DNA from: Aved-18 sp964606665
GTDB taxonomy: Bacteria > Cyanobacteriota > Vampirovibrionia > Obscuribacterales > Obscuribacteraceae
Assembly: GCA_964606665.1 (NCBI GenBank)
Contig: CAZSHS010000016.1
Location: 1-64,000 of the forward strand
Direction: 5' to 3'
Length of the DNA: 64,000 nucleotides
Within the stretch, counting starts at the first letter, position 1, and each line of letters starts with the position of its first letter. The notes below the pieces were generated by a model. That model saw only the letters and a list, made by a program, of their open reading frames with translations. It did no database searches and was not told where the DNA came from. The position numbers and the translations under genes were made by a program. Positions 25,668 to 34,810 of the stretch are shown here, piece after piece.

Positions 25668-27344
25668 ATGCCCGGTAGCCTACATAAGGATTTATTAGCG
25701 TCAATAGTCGTTTTTCTCGTTGCCCTGCCACTGGCGATGGGTATTTCCATTGCCTCAGGTATGCCACCGGCAGCAGGCTTGGTCACCTGCATCGTAGGTG
25801 GTGTGCTGGTTGGATGTATCTCTGGAAATCCGCTTCAAGTAAGCGGACCCGCGGCTGGTCTTTCTGTAATCGTTTATGAAATTATTCAAGAACACGGCAT
25901 TGCACGTCTTGGCATTGTTGTATTAATTGCAGGGATTTTCCAGATGGTAGCTGGACTTGCACGGACCGGTCAGTGGTTTAGAGCGGTATCACCGGCGGTT
26001 GTGAACGGAATGTTGTCCGGAATTGGTGTCTTGATTTTAGCTAGTCAGTTTCACGTCACACTAGACGATGCTCCGCGCTCAAGTGGTATCGGCAACCTCG
26101 TTGCCATCCCTGAAGCTTTCTTTAAATGTTTCAATACTTCAGACGGAACTAATTCGCACGTTCCTGGTTTGCTTGGCGTATTTACCATTCTGATTATTTT
26201 GCTTTGGGAATCGCTTCCCTTTAAGAAGCTCAAAGTCGTTCCCTCTGCGCTCATAGCTGTCGTAGTAGCTACCATTGCGGCAACGATAATGCGTCTAGAT
26301 ATCAATCATGTCGTTTTGCCAGACAATCTATTTTCGGCTCTATCTATGCCAAAGGATTGGCGAGAAATCACTAACTGGAATTTGATTCTAGAAGGTTTGG
26401 GTCTTGGATTTGTGGCTAGTGCCGAAACTCTTTTGAGTGCAAGTGCGGTCGATAGAATGCAAACAATGGTCCGCACTAAATATGACAAAGAACTTTTCGC
26501 CCAAGGTGTTGGCAACTTTCTTTGCGGGATGGTTGGAGCTTTGCCCATGACTGGTGTAATTGTGCGTAGCTCGGTCAATATCCAGGCTGGTGCGCAAACG
26601 CGTCTGTCAGCCATTTTGCATGGTTGCTGGATTTTGATTCTGGTCCTTTGTTGTCCATTTGTTCTGCGCTATGTACCGACATCGGCTCTGGCTGCACTTC
26701 TTGTTTATACCGGTTATAAACTGACCAATTTCAAGATCATAAAAGAGTTGAAGAAATATGGTAACAGCGAAGCTGCCATCTATTTAATTACACTCTGCGC
26801 CATTGTCTGTACCGACCTGCTCACAGGTGTGTTGACCGGTGTTGTTCTTTCTGTCTTGAAGCTACTATATGTTTTCTCTCATTTGGAAATAAAGTCGACC
26901 GCACCAAATCCAGAGAAGACAGAGCTTTATCTCAAGGGTGCTGCCACATTTTTGAACTTGCCTCGCCTGGCTGAAGCGCTCGACTCAGTGCCTGCAAGCC
27001 ACGAGTTGCACGTGCATTTAGAAGATCTAGACTATGTAGACCACGCCTCGCTCGACATGATTATGTCTTGGGAGCAGTCGCATAAAGCAAATGGAGGAGC
27101 GCTCGTTATCGATTGGGGAACGCTTGGTGCCATGTTCCGCGATAGACGTCGTGGAGCGCGTGAAGCGGCTCAAGCTCAACTTGGTTTGAATGCAATGGAA
27201 CTGGAAGAAAATCTGGTAAATATGGTTAAACCACCTCTTGATGCGCTAGAAGCCGCGCTTGAACCATCGCATGAAGGCACCGCGCCTGCTACGGCTGCAC
27301 CGCCCGTGCCTGAGAATTTGAATCCGCCACAATCGGCTAATTAG
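25668..27344 (+). CDS. SulP-family anion transporter with STAS domain
   Basis: 558 aa from ATG 25668, which has GGAGG five nt upstream; the frame upstream overlaps the previous gene and is not used. Ten or more transmembrane helices span about 10-420. Conserved SulP stretches include ALPLAMGISIASGMPP, GCISGNPLQVSGPAAG and the SAETLLSASAVDRM segment. A cytoplasmic STAS domain (about 425-520, HVHLEDLDYVDHASLD) is followed by an Ala/Pro-rich tail. SulP proteins carry sulfate, bicarbonate or other anions; which one cannot be told here. No carbonic anhydrase gene is next to it. Confidence 0.92.
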   Translation: MPGSLHKDLLASIVVFLVALPLAMGISIASGMPPAAGLVTCIVGGVLVGCISGNPLQVSGPAAGLSVIVYEIIQEHGIARLGIVVLIAGIFQMVAGLARTGQWFRAVSPAVVNGMLSGIGVLILASQFHVTLDDAPRSSGIGNLVAIPEAFFKCFNTSDGTNSHVPGLLGVFTILIILLWESLPFKKLKVVPSALIAVVVATIAATIMRLDINHVVLPDNLFSALSMPKDWREITNWNLILEGLGLGFVASAETLLSASAVDRMQTMVRTKYDKELFAQGVGNFLCGMVGALPMTGVIVRSSVNIQAGAQTRLSAILHGCWILILVLCCPFVLRYVPTSALAALLVYTGYKLTNFKIIKELKKYGNSEAAIYLITLCAIVCTDLLTGVLTGVVLSVLKLLYVFSHLEIKSTAPNPEKTELYLKGAATFLNLPRLAEALDSVPASHELHVHLEDLDYVDHASLDMIMSWEQSHKANGGALVIDWGTLGAMFRDRRRGAREAAQAQLGLNAMELEENLVNMVKPPLDALEAALEPSHEGTAPATAAPPVPENLNPPQSAN

Positions 27345-27496
27345 CCATTCATATTGACTGTCATAGCAACGTACGCTTTTACATTTGGGGTCGCTCCAGG
27401 ATTGAGCGTGGGCGATTTTGATTGCTTTGACAGCGCTGGGTGGCTGTGTGTGGCAAAGATTAATAAAGCCGCGACAATTGCTTTGGTGAATTTCAT
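27341..27496 (-). CDS. 51-aa secreted peptide
   Basis: The 231-nt gap after SulP contains this minus-strand frame from ATG 27496 to TAA 27341. Residues 1-22 form a signal peptide (MKFTKAIVAALLIFATHS), leaving a mature peptide of about 30 residues rich in Pro, Ser, Lys and Asn, without cysteine. AGAG lies about ten nt upstream. It overlaps the SulP stop by 4 nt in convergent orientation. Not recognised. Confidence 0.5.
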   Translation of the reverse strand: MKFTKAIVAALLIFATHSHPALSKQSKSPTLNPGATPNVKAYVAMTVNMNG

Positions 27497-27575
27497 CCGA
27501 TTGAAACTCTAAGTGGTAATTTGCTAGTTTGATAGGGAATTAAAAGCATAAATGTAGTTTGAAATTAATGCTCTA

Positions 27576-28928
27576 TTGAATCTGGATTACTCATATAAAT
27601 ATCCTTTCGAGTCCACTCTCATCTCAGATGCAGAGGGGGGCAGACTGACGCTCGCCACTAGCGAGAATCAAAATGTTTATCCGTATTTTTTTGAAGGAAG
27701 ATTGCTTCAGCCGAGAGCTGCTGCAATGCTTTTGTTTGCCCTTTCGCGATATGTGAGCACGCGATTTTTCATTCCACCAAATGTTCTAAAAAAACTAATT
27801 ATGCAGCGTGATCCCGTCATCACAAGCGGTTCTGGCATGTTGCGCTTCGAAGGATTCAGTGCCTGTTGCAGTGCATATGCAAGGGTAGATGTAGAGCCGG
27901 GTGGCTACGACGGAAAAACTCTAAATAATGGAACCACTAATGTGGATTTCAATTCACAGTTTAGAGCTGCACTTGCTGGTATAAGAGATGGCGAGCGCAT
28001 GTCTATGTCCGTTGGAGCGGACGAGATAAAAATGAATCACGGCTTCAACGAATGTATTGAGCGAAAAGTGCAATTGCCATTGCGTTGGATTAAAGGCTTT
28101 GTCGAGGTTCAATCATATCAATCGCAAATGGAGCACCGATTGACTGTTGGCAAGGCAGAGGCAATAAAGTTTATTCGCTCCATTTCTGCTTCTACTCCTG
28201 GACAAGTAGTATCATATTTAGTGCCGTCGGGACGTGGCGTTCGACTAAGTCAAACTGATAAATCTGGCATAAAAATTAGTGGCATCAATAGATTAGCGAT
28301 GCTGAAAGACATCGTTCCTCTGGCGGACGAAGTCAGAATATATTGTCATCCCTCCGGAGATTCGTCCGAGTGGCAGTTAAAATGCGGACCTTTGATTTTT
28401 GCGCTCACCCTCACGGCCGAATCGAGTCGTGGATTTTCGGGCGAAGGACAGGCATTGTCCGACCTTTCAACGGCTGATTTAGACAAATTAGCTAAAGTGC
28501 GCTCATCTTTGAAATGGCAGTCAATGATAGATATTCAAAATCTAGCAGACTCGTGTCAAATGGATTTTAATTCGGTCCGGTCGCTTCTGGGAGTTCTTGG
28601 TTCGCGCGGTATCGTCGGTTACGATCTGGCGAATAAAGCCTATTTTCATAGGGAAATGCCATTTGATTTGGAGTTGGTCGATTCAATTCATCCGCGTCTT
28701 AAATCGGCTCGCAAATTACTTCAAGACAACGGTGTGAAAATACTATCCACAAAAGATGGCGCTTTTGAGGCGGAAGTTGCTGGCACAGGAGTAAACCACA
28801 AAGTAAAAGGAAGTGAGGAGTCAGTATTTTGCACTTGTCCATGGCACTCTAAATATCAAGGCAATCGTGGTCCCTGCAAGCATATCTTGGCTGTACGTCT
28901 AGCTCTTGAACCGGAAGATTCTGAATGA
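27576..28928 (+). CDS. SWIM zinc-finger protein
   Basis: 450 aa. The C-terminus carries a SWIM zinc finger, CxCx(n)CxH, at about 426-445 (FCTCPWHSKYQGNRGPCKH). The rest has no obvious domain; a region at about 300-360 resembles a winged-helix arrangement (LSTADLDKLAKVRSSL). SWIM fingers bind DNA or proteins. The best start is TTG 27576; no ribosome binding site is evident. It overlaps the next gene by 4 nt (ATGA), the first of a four-gene operon. Confidence 0.82.
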   Translation: MNLDYSYKYPFESTLISDAEGGRLTLATSENQNVYPYFFEGRLLQPRAAAMLLFALSRYVSTRFFIPPNVLKKLIMQRDPVITSGSGMLRFEGFSACCSAYARVDVEPGGYDGKTLNNGTTNVDFNSQFRAALAGIRDGERMSMSVGADEIKMNHGFNECIERKVQLPLRWIKGFVEVQSYQSQMEHRLTVGKAEAIKFIRSISASTPGQVVSYLVPSGRGVRLSQTDKSGIKISGINRLAMLKDIVPLADEVRIYCHPSGDSSEWQLKCGPLIFALTLTAESSRGFSGEGQALSDLSTADLDKLAKVRSSLKWQSMIDIQNLADSCQMDFNSVRSLLGVLGSRGIVGYDLANKAYFHREMPFDLELVDSIHPRLKSARKLLQDNGVKILSTKDGAFEAEVAGTGVNHKVKGSEESVFCTCPWHSKYQGNRGPCKHILAVRLALEPEDSE

Positions 28929-31213
28929 ATATAACAAAGGATTTGACTGGATTTGACAATGCGATCGAGTCTGGTTCGCTTGAAACCTTAGTGCGATTTT
29001 TTAAAGATCTCTCACAAGATGAGCGCAGCATCTATAGTCCTGCAGNNNNNNNNNNCCGTGCATCTTCTTGTGTAAATGCGGTTACTGCTTTGCCGCCCAG
29101 TGTTCCTGACTTAGCCAACGCCATTTTGAAATCGCCTGAATTTTTTGTACCGGTCAGGGAAATGGTGCAATTGGGAATTTGCGAGAAGCCAGACTCTGAA
29201 GATTTTTCCATTGCAATCATTGCTGCGCCTAGAATGGTTTTTGCCGATTTCAAAAATCGTCCAAGCTCCTTTAGTGATTGGATTGATGAAAATTTGGATA
29301 TTCTAGAAGAGGATGTCTGGCGCATTTTTCAACATGAAGGCAACCAAGAATTCAGTCTATCGTCCCAGGGCAAATATTTTCAATCGGGCGACAATTGGAT
29401 GACAGTACTTCATCGCTTAGCTGCAGAAGGAAAGATTTCGCGGAAACGATTATTAGAAGAGTCGCTCAATGCGCTTGGGCGTGGCTTTATTCAATTCAGA
29501 TCAGCCTGGTTTTCTGCATTTCACGATTCTCTAAAACCTAGTGTCGAAGAGCGAGTCGAATTTACTCAAAAATATTTGCAATTGCTTGGAAGTCCCATTG
29601 GACCAACAGTTGCGTTTGCCATAAACAATCTGAAAGTTTTAGATAAAGCAGACAAGCTCGACCCGGATGCACTTATAGGCAACATAAATCCATGCATGGT
29701 GGCAAAGCAAAAAGCTGTTGTTATGTCAGCTTTGGCATTGCTAGAATCGGCAGTAAAGAAAAACGCGAACCTTTCAGAGACCGCCTCTCTAATTGCAATT
29801 GAGGGGCTATTACATGAATCTCCCGAAGTTCAAACGAAAGTGATTGCTTTCATTTTTCGTTATGGTGACAAGCAAAATTCTGAATTGTCTTCAAAGATTG
29901 AGAGCTATTTCGATGCTGTTTCGCCTAGCGTTAAAGATAAGCTCAAACCCTGGATTGAGACCGAATCAGAAAATTCATTTGAAACAGAATTAGAAAGTTA
30001 CCAATATAAAAACTATTTTTGTGAAGGCTGGCCATTTGCTCAATGTGGGCGAATCGCTCCGGTTGAAAACGAAGATGAACTTTTGCGTTTAGCTGGATAC
30101 TGTATGGAAAATCCATTAGCAGCGATGGAGCTGGAACGGCTTATGGACGGCGTTTCACGCCTTGAGGCGTCGAGTAAAAAATTCAAAAACGATGGTCAAG
30201 CATTAGTAAAAAGAGCTGAGAAACTGTTTAGGCTTCTTGCTGACGAACAAACTTCTCTTCGATTAGTTATTGCCAAATTTATTATCGTTTGGCTCAGCCA
30301 ATCAGCTCAAGTAAAGGATTTCGTTCGACGATTTCATGCTCCATCGCTTCAGATCTTGGACAAGCGAATAGAGGAAATTTTAGAGCGCCGAGAGCAAAAG
30401 AAATTTCTTCCATTATTATCTTTTCCAACTCACGAAAACGGATGGATTGATAAACAGGTTCTTGAGTCGAGAAAAAGTCTGTGGCGCCAACTTAAAGTTC
30501 CTTTTGCAAAAGTTGACGAAGAGGTTGCACAACTGCGAATCCCAGTAGTGCCAAAACTGGATAGCAAGGTCTATACCGAAGATGTCAAAATAGATGGAAT
30601 TGGTGTAATGGATAGGTTGGAACGTCCTGAAATTGGACCGAATTTGGTCTTAACCATTGCGTCTTATCGTGAGCGCATAATGCATAGAACGATTGGAGCA
30701 ATTGTAATTTATATCAATTTCAATTTGGCTGAGTCGAGAGAATACAGGCACTATATGGAAATGCTCACTCATAGTGGCGCGCCTTTGACATACAAAGCGC
30801 ACGAACTTATGAATATAGGATTGATAGCGCCTGATGTTCAGTGTAACGGAATTGCTCGCGATGCGATGATTTGTGCCATCGATGAGTATCGGCTCGAACC
30901 TGATTATCTGGGCAACAGAGTGGGCGTATTTTTGAAATCGGACAAAGCAAAGCCTAAACGTCTGGTATTATCGTTGCAGGAAGTAGCACGTGTGAGTCCC
31001 CTGCACATGGATGCTGTGCGACAAGTGCTAGAGCGGGCGTTGCAAGGAAGTACAGAAAACATTCATCGGGATTTGCCGGCATTGTTGGAGTTTTACAAAG
31101 AAGTGCTTGTGGCTTGTCAAAAGAGAATTGAAAGCGATGAAACAAAGACTTTTTTGCGTTCGATTAAAACGGGTGGTAAAACTGCCAAACTGGTCAAGGA
31201 GCTTATAGTCTAA
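28925..31213 (+). CDS. Large helical-repeat protein, resembles DUF6493
   Basis: About 762 aa with ten N near its start (29046-29055); the frame stays open across the N-run. The middle is a helical, HEAT-like solenoid. The stretch after residue 370 (NEDELLRLAGYCMENP, then ELERLMDGVSRL) recalls proteins annotated DUF6493, which sit beside SWIM proteins in other bacteria; this match is from memory and unverified. No catalytic motif is visible. Overlaps both neighbours (4 nt upstream, 1 nt downstream), so stoichiometric co-production is likely. Confidence 0.6.
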   Translation: MNITKDLTGFDNAIESGSLETLVRFFKDLSQDERSIYSPAXXXXRASSCVNAVTALPPSVPDLANAILKSPEFFVPVREMVQLGICEKPDSEDFSIAIIAAPRMVFADFKNRPSSFSDWIDENLDILEEDVWRIFQHEGNQEFSLSSQGKYFQSGDNWMTVLHRLAAEGKISRKRLLEESLNALGRGFIQFRSAWFSAFHDSLKPSVEERVEFTQKYLQLLGSPIGPTVAFAINNLKVLDKADKLDPDALIGNINPCMVAKQKAVVMSALALLESAVKKNANLSETASLIAIEGLLHESPEVQTKVIAFIFRYGDKQNSELSSKIESYFDAVSPSVKDKLKPWIETESENSFETELESYQYKNYFCEGWPFAQCGRIAPVENEDELLRLAGYCMENPLAAMELERLMDGVSRLEASSKKFKNDGQALVKRAEKLFRLLADEQTSLRLVIAKFIIVWLSQSAQVKDFVRRFHAPSLQILDKRIEEILERREQKKFLPLLSFPTHENGWIDKQVLESRKSLWRQLKVPFAKVDEEVAQLRIPVVPKLDSKVYTEDVKIDGIGVMDRLERPEIGPNLVLTIASYRERIMHRTIGAIVIYINFNLAESREYRHYMEMLTHSGAPLTYKAHELMNIGLIAPDVQCNGIARDAMICAIDEYRLEPDYLGNRVGVFLKSDKAKPKRLVLSLQEVARVSPLHMDAVRQVLERALQGSTENIHRDLPALLEFYKEVLVACQKRIESDETKTFLRSIKTGGKTAKLVKELIV
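29046..29055. other. Assembly gap (ten N) inside the helical-repeat gene
   Basis: Ten N at codon 41 of the gene. The two sides are in the same frame across ten bases, but as the other gap in this window has the same length and is demonstrably wrong, the true size is unknown. Confidence 0.97.
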
Positions 31214-31758
31214 TGAACGAAGAGTGGCGCGAATTTTTTGAAGACAAGTCATCATGGAAAGGTCCCACGTATAACCTCACTATGATATTGCGAGACTCGG
31301 CTTCTCGTCGCGATCTTGAGCGAGCCCTAACCAACGATCTTGGACTGGAAATCTTAAAAGGAACGATAGAGCGCGGAATTAAGTATTCTATCTTCACTTT
31401 CGGTCCCGACCAGCAGCCGATAGGCGTTGGACATACGTATATGAAAGAAGATAATATGCTTTGCTCGATGCAGCTTTCATTTTACCCTGCTCAAATAAAG
31501 CGCATTATTGATACTCCCGAAAAGAGCAAACAGTTGCATCAAGCGCTTATAGAGCTGGTTCGCAAAGTTGGCAAAAAATTTCCAGTACTGTGTGCCACCA
31601 TATGCGATGAAGCTTATTCTTTTGTTTATCCGCCCGAAGTGGCTGGTCGATCTATATGTTTTGAAAAATCTGCCTTTGAAAAGTCTGGAATAGACAAACC
31701 AAAGACTGAGCTGAAAGACCCCTGGCAGGGCTATTATGCAATCGCGATGGATAGTTAA
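31213..31758 (+). CDS. Hypothetical protein, third gene of the SWIM operon
   Basis: 181 aa, soluble, no signal peptide. Its ATG shares one base with the stop of the preceding gene. The composition is mixed and globular, with no motif I can name. Position suggests it works with the SWIM and helical-repeat proteins. Confidence 0.7.
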   Translation: MNEEWREFFEDKSSWKGPTYNLTMILRDSASRRDLERALTNDLGLEILKGTIERGIKYSIFTFGPDQQPIGVGHTYMKEDNMLCSMQLSFYPAQIKRIIDTPEKSKQLHQALIELVRKVGKKFPVLCATICDEAYSFVYPPEVAGRSICFEKSAFEKSGIDKPKTELKDPWQGYYAIAMDS

Positions 31759-31777
31759 AAGAGAGTGTGATTGATCG

Positions 31778-31936
31778 ATGTGGCAGGTTTGGCGACGTGA
31801 CGATAATGGCAATGACTTTTTGATTTGTTCTTTTGAAACAGAAAAAGAAGGGCAAGAGTACGTTGCAGAAATGACGGCACGCGGACACAAGCAAGTTTAT
31901 TGGTGCGTAAAGGCTGATGCCAATAAAACTAATTAG
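31778..31936 (+). CDS. 52-aa protein ending the SWIM operon
   Basis: ATG 31778 to TAG 31936, 19 nt after the previous gene. It is compact and globular-looking (MWQVWRRDDNGNDFLICSF, later ARGHKQVYWC), with an alternating beta-alpha-beta feel and no low complexity. Small proteins beginning MW-V-R-DDNGN and ending GHKQ-YW are familiar to me from other bacteria, but I cannot name the family. GAGAG lies 12 nt upstream. The next minus gene begins its stop codon right after its stop. Confidence 0.65.
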   Translation: MWQVWRRDDNGNDFLICSFETEKEGQEYVAEMTARGHKQVYWCVKADANKTN

Positions 31937-33229
31937 TTAGCGCGTTCCAAATTCGTCGACTTCTTTCATTCTTTTTTCGACTGCCTTTGCGTCTGCTTCG
32001 CGTCCCATTTTGCGCAGAAGACGTATTTTAATTTTGTACCATTCGGCCACATCAGAATCTTTGCAAAGAAGTCTGTCCATGTCGGCCAGAGCCAGATCAT
32101 ATTTCTTCAAAGCTTCGTAAGCTTCAATTCGAGTGAGCAGTGCGCCTGCATTGCTTGGAGAAATTCGCAGTAATAGAGTCATGTTTTCGCTTGCCTTCTG
32201 CGCTTTTCCAATCTTTACGTACATTTGTGCGCGGGAAGTAAAATACTGCAAGTAACACCGTCTCGTCTTTTCATGAAACTTAGAAATGTCGACTGGAAGC
32301 TTATCTTGAGGCGTACCAGGTACAAGAACATTCATTGCGCTTGTATAATCTGAGATTGCTTTGTCGTATTGATTCAAGTGAGCATAAGCTTCAGCGCGTC
32401 GTACCCATAATTCAAAATTGAACTTTGCATTTTTGCTTTTGGCTAATAATTCGCTCACCGCTGCAATCACTGCTTTGTAATCCATCTTGTCAGCACAAGT
32501 GTTAATCAAGACGTGATGCGCCCAATCGAGATCCGGATTTATTGCCAGAACTTTTTTGCATTCTGCAATTGCCTCGTCTTTGTGACGTGCGTTCTTAAAC
32601 AATTCGGCTAAAATCATGCGAGGCAAAAGATCGTTGGAACTAGCTTTTATCCATCTATCCAGAGACTGCTTGGCTGAATCGTAATCGAATATTTTTCGAT
32701 AGAACATTAAGGCAAGATTGTTTACGTCAGGGTCGTTTGGCGCAATCTTGATTGCCGACTTCATTTCTTCGCGAGCAAGGTCTTCGCTAGTGTTTTGATC
32801 GGCTAAGAGATAAGCTTCTGCCGCGAGCGCTCGAGCATCTTTGGGATTGTTTTTTAAAACACGATTCAAAAACTCCTGTGCTGCTTCGTGCTTTCGCATC
32901 ATGATCAGCGACATTGCATACGTTACTAAAATATGAGTGTTCTTGGGATCTAGTCGCGCAGCATTACGTGCTGCAAAAAACATCTCTTCGCTATGAGAGC
33001 CAGGTCCACGAAAATACCAAATCGCCTTCAACTCATTCCAGTCGCCCAGATCTTTTCCTGCTTTTGTTTTGTTTTCGATAAACGACAATGCTTCTGGCGA
33101 CATCTTATTTTGCAGCTTGTAGAACGCGTCCAAGTCTTGCTTTGATGGCTTGGCTAGAGCGCTACAATCAGCTGTAAGCCAAAGTACGAGTAATGCTATT
33201 GAACATAGTTGGGAGAAACGTATTCGCAA
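31937..33229 (-). CDS. Secreted TPR protein
   Basis: 430 aa. Signal peptide at 1-27 (ending SALA). Around ten tetratricopeptide repeats fill residues 60-420, for example GDWNELKAIWYFRG, PNDPDVNNLALMFYRK and the closing YDLALADMDRLL. TPR solenoids are protein-binding scaffolds; no catalytic domain is attached. Its start overlaps the end of the interrupted SAF-like gene by 34 nt. Confidence 0.85.
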   Translation of the reverse strand: MRIRFSQLCSIALLVLWLTADCSALAKPSKQDLDAFYKLQNKMSPEALSFIENKTKAGKDLGDWNELKAIWYFRGPGSHSEEMFFAARNAARLDPKNTHILVTYAMSLIMMRKHEAAQEFLNRVLKNNPKDARALAAEAYLLADQNTSEDLAREEMKSAIKIAPNDPDVNNLALMFYRKIFDYDSAKQSLDRWIKASSNDLLPRMILAELFKNARHKDEAIAECKKVLAINPDLDWAHHVLINTCADKMDYKAVIAAVSELLAKSKNAKFNFELWVRRAEAYAHLNQYDKAISDYTSAMNVLVPGTPQDKLPVDISKFHEKTRRCYLQYFTSRAQMYVKIGKAQKASENMTLLLRISPSNAGALLTRIEAYEALKKYDLALADMDRLLCKDSDVAEWYKIKIRLLRKMGREADAKAVEKRMKEVDEFGTR

Positions 33230-33837
33230 AGAATTGGTGATCCTTTTTTGATATCGCAGTTGACTTTTCGTCCGATCAGAGACTTGTCTGATTTTTTTAA
33301 TTCGAATGAGTAGTTATTTTTGTTGGCTACAATAACGTCTTTTACTTTTTGCGGATTCGCGGATGACACCTCAATGTTTTTCAATGTGATTTCAGAACCC
33401 GAGGTTATGTCTGTTCGAGCAAAAAATATTCCTTGTGCGTCTTTGTCTGGTGTGTAAAAAATCGGTCCTGAAAAATCGTGAGCCCTGGCGCCTGATATTT
33501 TAATTACAGATCTTCCCCTGCCAGGCGACCATGTTTCGGTAATTGTAGTTCCATATTCTGCAATATCGTAAAAAATGACTTTGTGCATAGGCATTAAGAA
33601 AATTATGATGAACCCTGCATTCTGAAAATTTGTTTGTCATTGCTTTCGACTGCTAGGCAGCATTAAGTAGATTGCGATGACAATGTACTGACAAGCCAGC
33701 ACAAGCAGCGCTGTAATTCACCAGGTTGTGTCCTGAACTACAATTGTCACAATCTCGGAGTGAGCGCCAAAGATCAAGAAAAAAATTATGAACTCAAAAG
33801 CAAGCGCATACCAAATGATTGCGCGTCGAGTGAGCAT
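33196..33837 (-). pseudogene. SAF-like membrane protein interrupted by two in-frame TGA codons
   Basis: A single minus-strand frame runs from ATG 33837 to the stop at 33196 (213 codons) with only two interruptions, both TGA, at 33720-33718 and 33639-33637. No base is gained or lost. Before and between the stops lie two hydrophobic helices (FEFIIFFLIFG; ITALLVLACQYIVIAIYLML). After them comes a SAF-like domain (FARTDITSGSEITLKNIEV, then KKGSPILCEY). The whole frame aligns with the intact neighbour at 33895-34572. For instance MLPSSRKQ, stop, QTNF matches MLAPEYKRNHKQLWLVF, so the second TGA falls where the intact copy has a Trp nearby. The track-supported part alone (33196-33594) could be translated separately from ATG 33594. 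Decay of a duplicate is most likely; readthrough is possible. Confidence 0.65.
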
Positions 33838-33894
33838 CGGTTTTGCTGATAATGTAGAGTGCACTCTTCCATATTAGCAAAAACCGAAAGCTCA

Positions 33895-34572
33895 CTACTT
33901 TTGATGCAATACGAATCGGCTCTCGTAGGGCGGTTCGATGTCGGAATTTTTGATTGTCTGTCCGGCTTTGAGGGCTCGTTTAGCTTTGCGTAACAGCATT
34001 GAATTAGGACTTCCATTTTCGCCAAAATAATTCTCTAGATTGGCGATGACACTGTTCTCAACTTCTTCTGCTTCGGCAGAAAGCACTTTAAGATTTTTTG
34101 CATTGAATGATTCCCCAGCTTTTATTGGATATCTAGCGTAGAAGATTGCTGGACCTGAGAGCATTTCTGTTTTTGTATCGGATCTGTCCTTGCTATCAGG
34201 CAGGTTTGCCGGTTGGTTTTCATTCATTTGCAGTGTGACCGAACTGTATGCACGGTCAATAGAAATTTTTATCGGGCAATAAAGTGGAGCAATCAAATAC
34301 AAACCGATCGTCGGGGCAAAAAAAACTAACCAGAGTTGTTTGTGATTTCTTTTGTATTCGGGTGCGAGCATGAAAGTGCAAACTAGCACACCTAGAAGGG
34401 TCCAAGAATTGAGGGTTATCAACAGAATCGAAAAGAGTTGGTCATTCACGCATAGACGCGCGGCTCCAGGAAAAATGAAATACATTGCGACCGGAATTGC
34501 AATGTAAGCGCTTACCGCTTTTGTCAAAAAGGCAAAGATCGATTTTTCATCAGTGGTTTCTGGCGCTGTCAT
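33895..34572 (-). CDS. Membrane protein with SAF-like domain
   Basis: 225 aa. Three hydrophobic segments (about 18-35, 45-68, 80-98) precede a soluble C-terminal domain with a SAF-like pattern: FYARYPIKAGESFNAKNLKV, then LLRKAKRALKAGQTI. SAF folds occur in FlgA/CpaB-like periplasmic proteins and antifreeze-like domains. No flagellar or pilus gene is nearby. The next minus gene is an interrupted paralog. Confidence 0.65.
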   Translation of the reverse strand: MTAPETTDEKSIFAFLTKAVSAYIAIPVAMYFIFPGAARLCVNDQLFSILLITLNSWTLLGVLVCTFMLAPEYKRNHKQLWLVFFAPTIGLYLIAPLYCPIKISIDRAYSSVTLQMNENQPANLPDSKDRSDTKTEMLSGPAIFYARYPIKAGESFNAKNLKVLSAEAEEVENSVIANLENYFGENGSPNSMLLRKAKRALKAGQTIKNSDIEPPYESRFVLHQK

Positions 34573-34621
34573 TCATCCATACTACCAAGAACTAGAGGAG
34601 GTTTTTGCTGAAAGTTTTGAC

Positions 34622-34783
34622 CATAAGCAAAACATCCCGCAATGCTTATGTTTGACTCAATTAGGTAATTAGACCTCTCAAAAATAAAAGGTGCTATGCG
34701 TTAGGTGTTTGGACGCCGAACCTCACTATCTAAGATTCGATACCAACATTAAAACGTTAGGTCCACTGCCCGTGCACCTCACG
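34622..34783 (-). repeat. Dispersed structured repeat, copy B
   Basis: The 238-nt gap between the SAF-like gene and murQ holds a second copy of the repeat seen at 6868-7107. The 85-nt body (34699-34783) is inverted relative to copy A and has the same two-hairpin build of CGTGAGGT and ACCTAACG arms. The CATAAG/CTTATG hairpin (34622-34650) is again present, with a longer stem of eight pairs. It reads in the same direction as in copy A although the body is flipped. Confidence 0.8.
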
Positions 34784-34810
34784 TTTAACTCCACGAGTCA
34801 AAACAGACGA

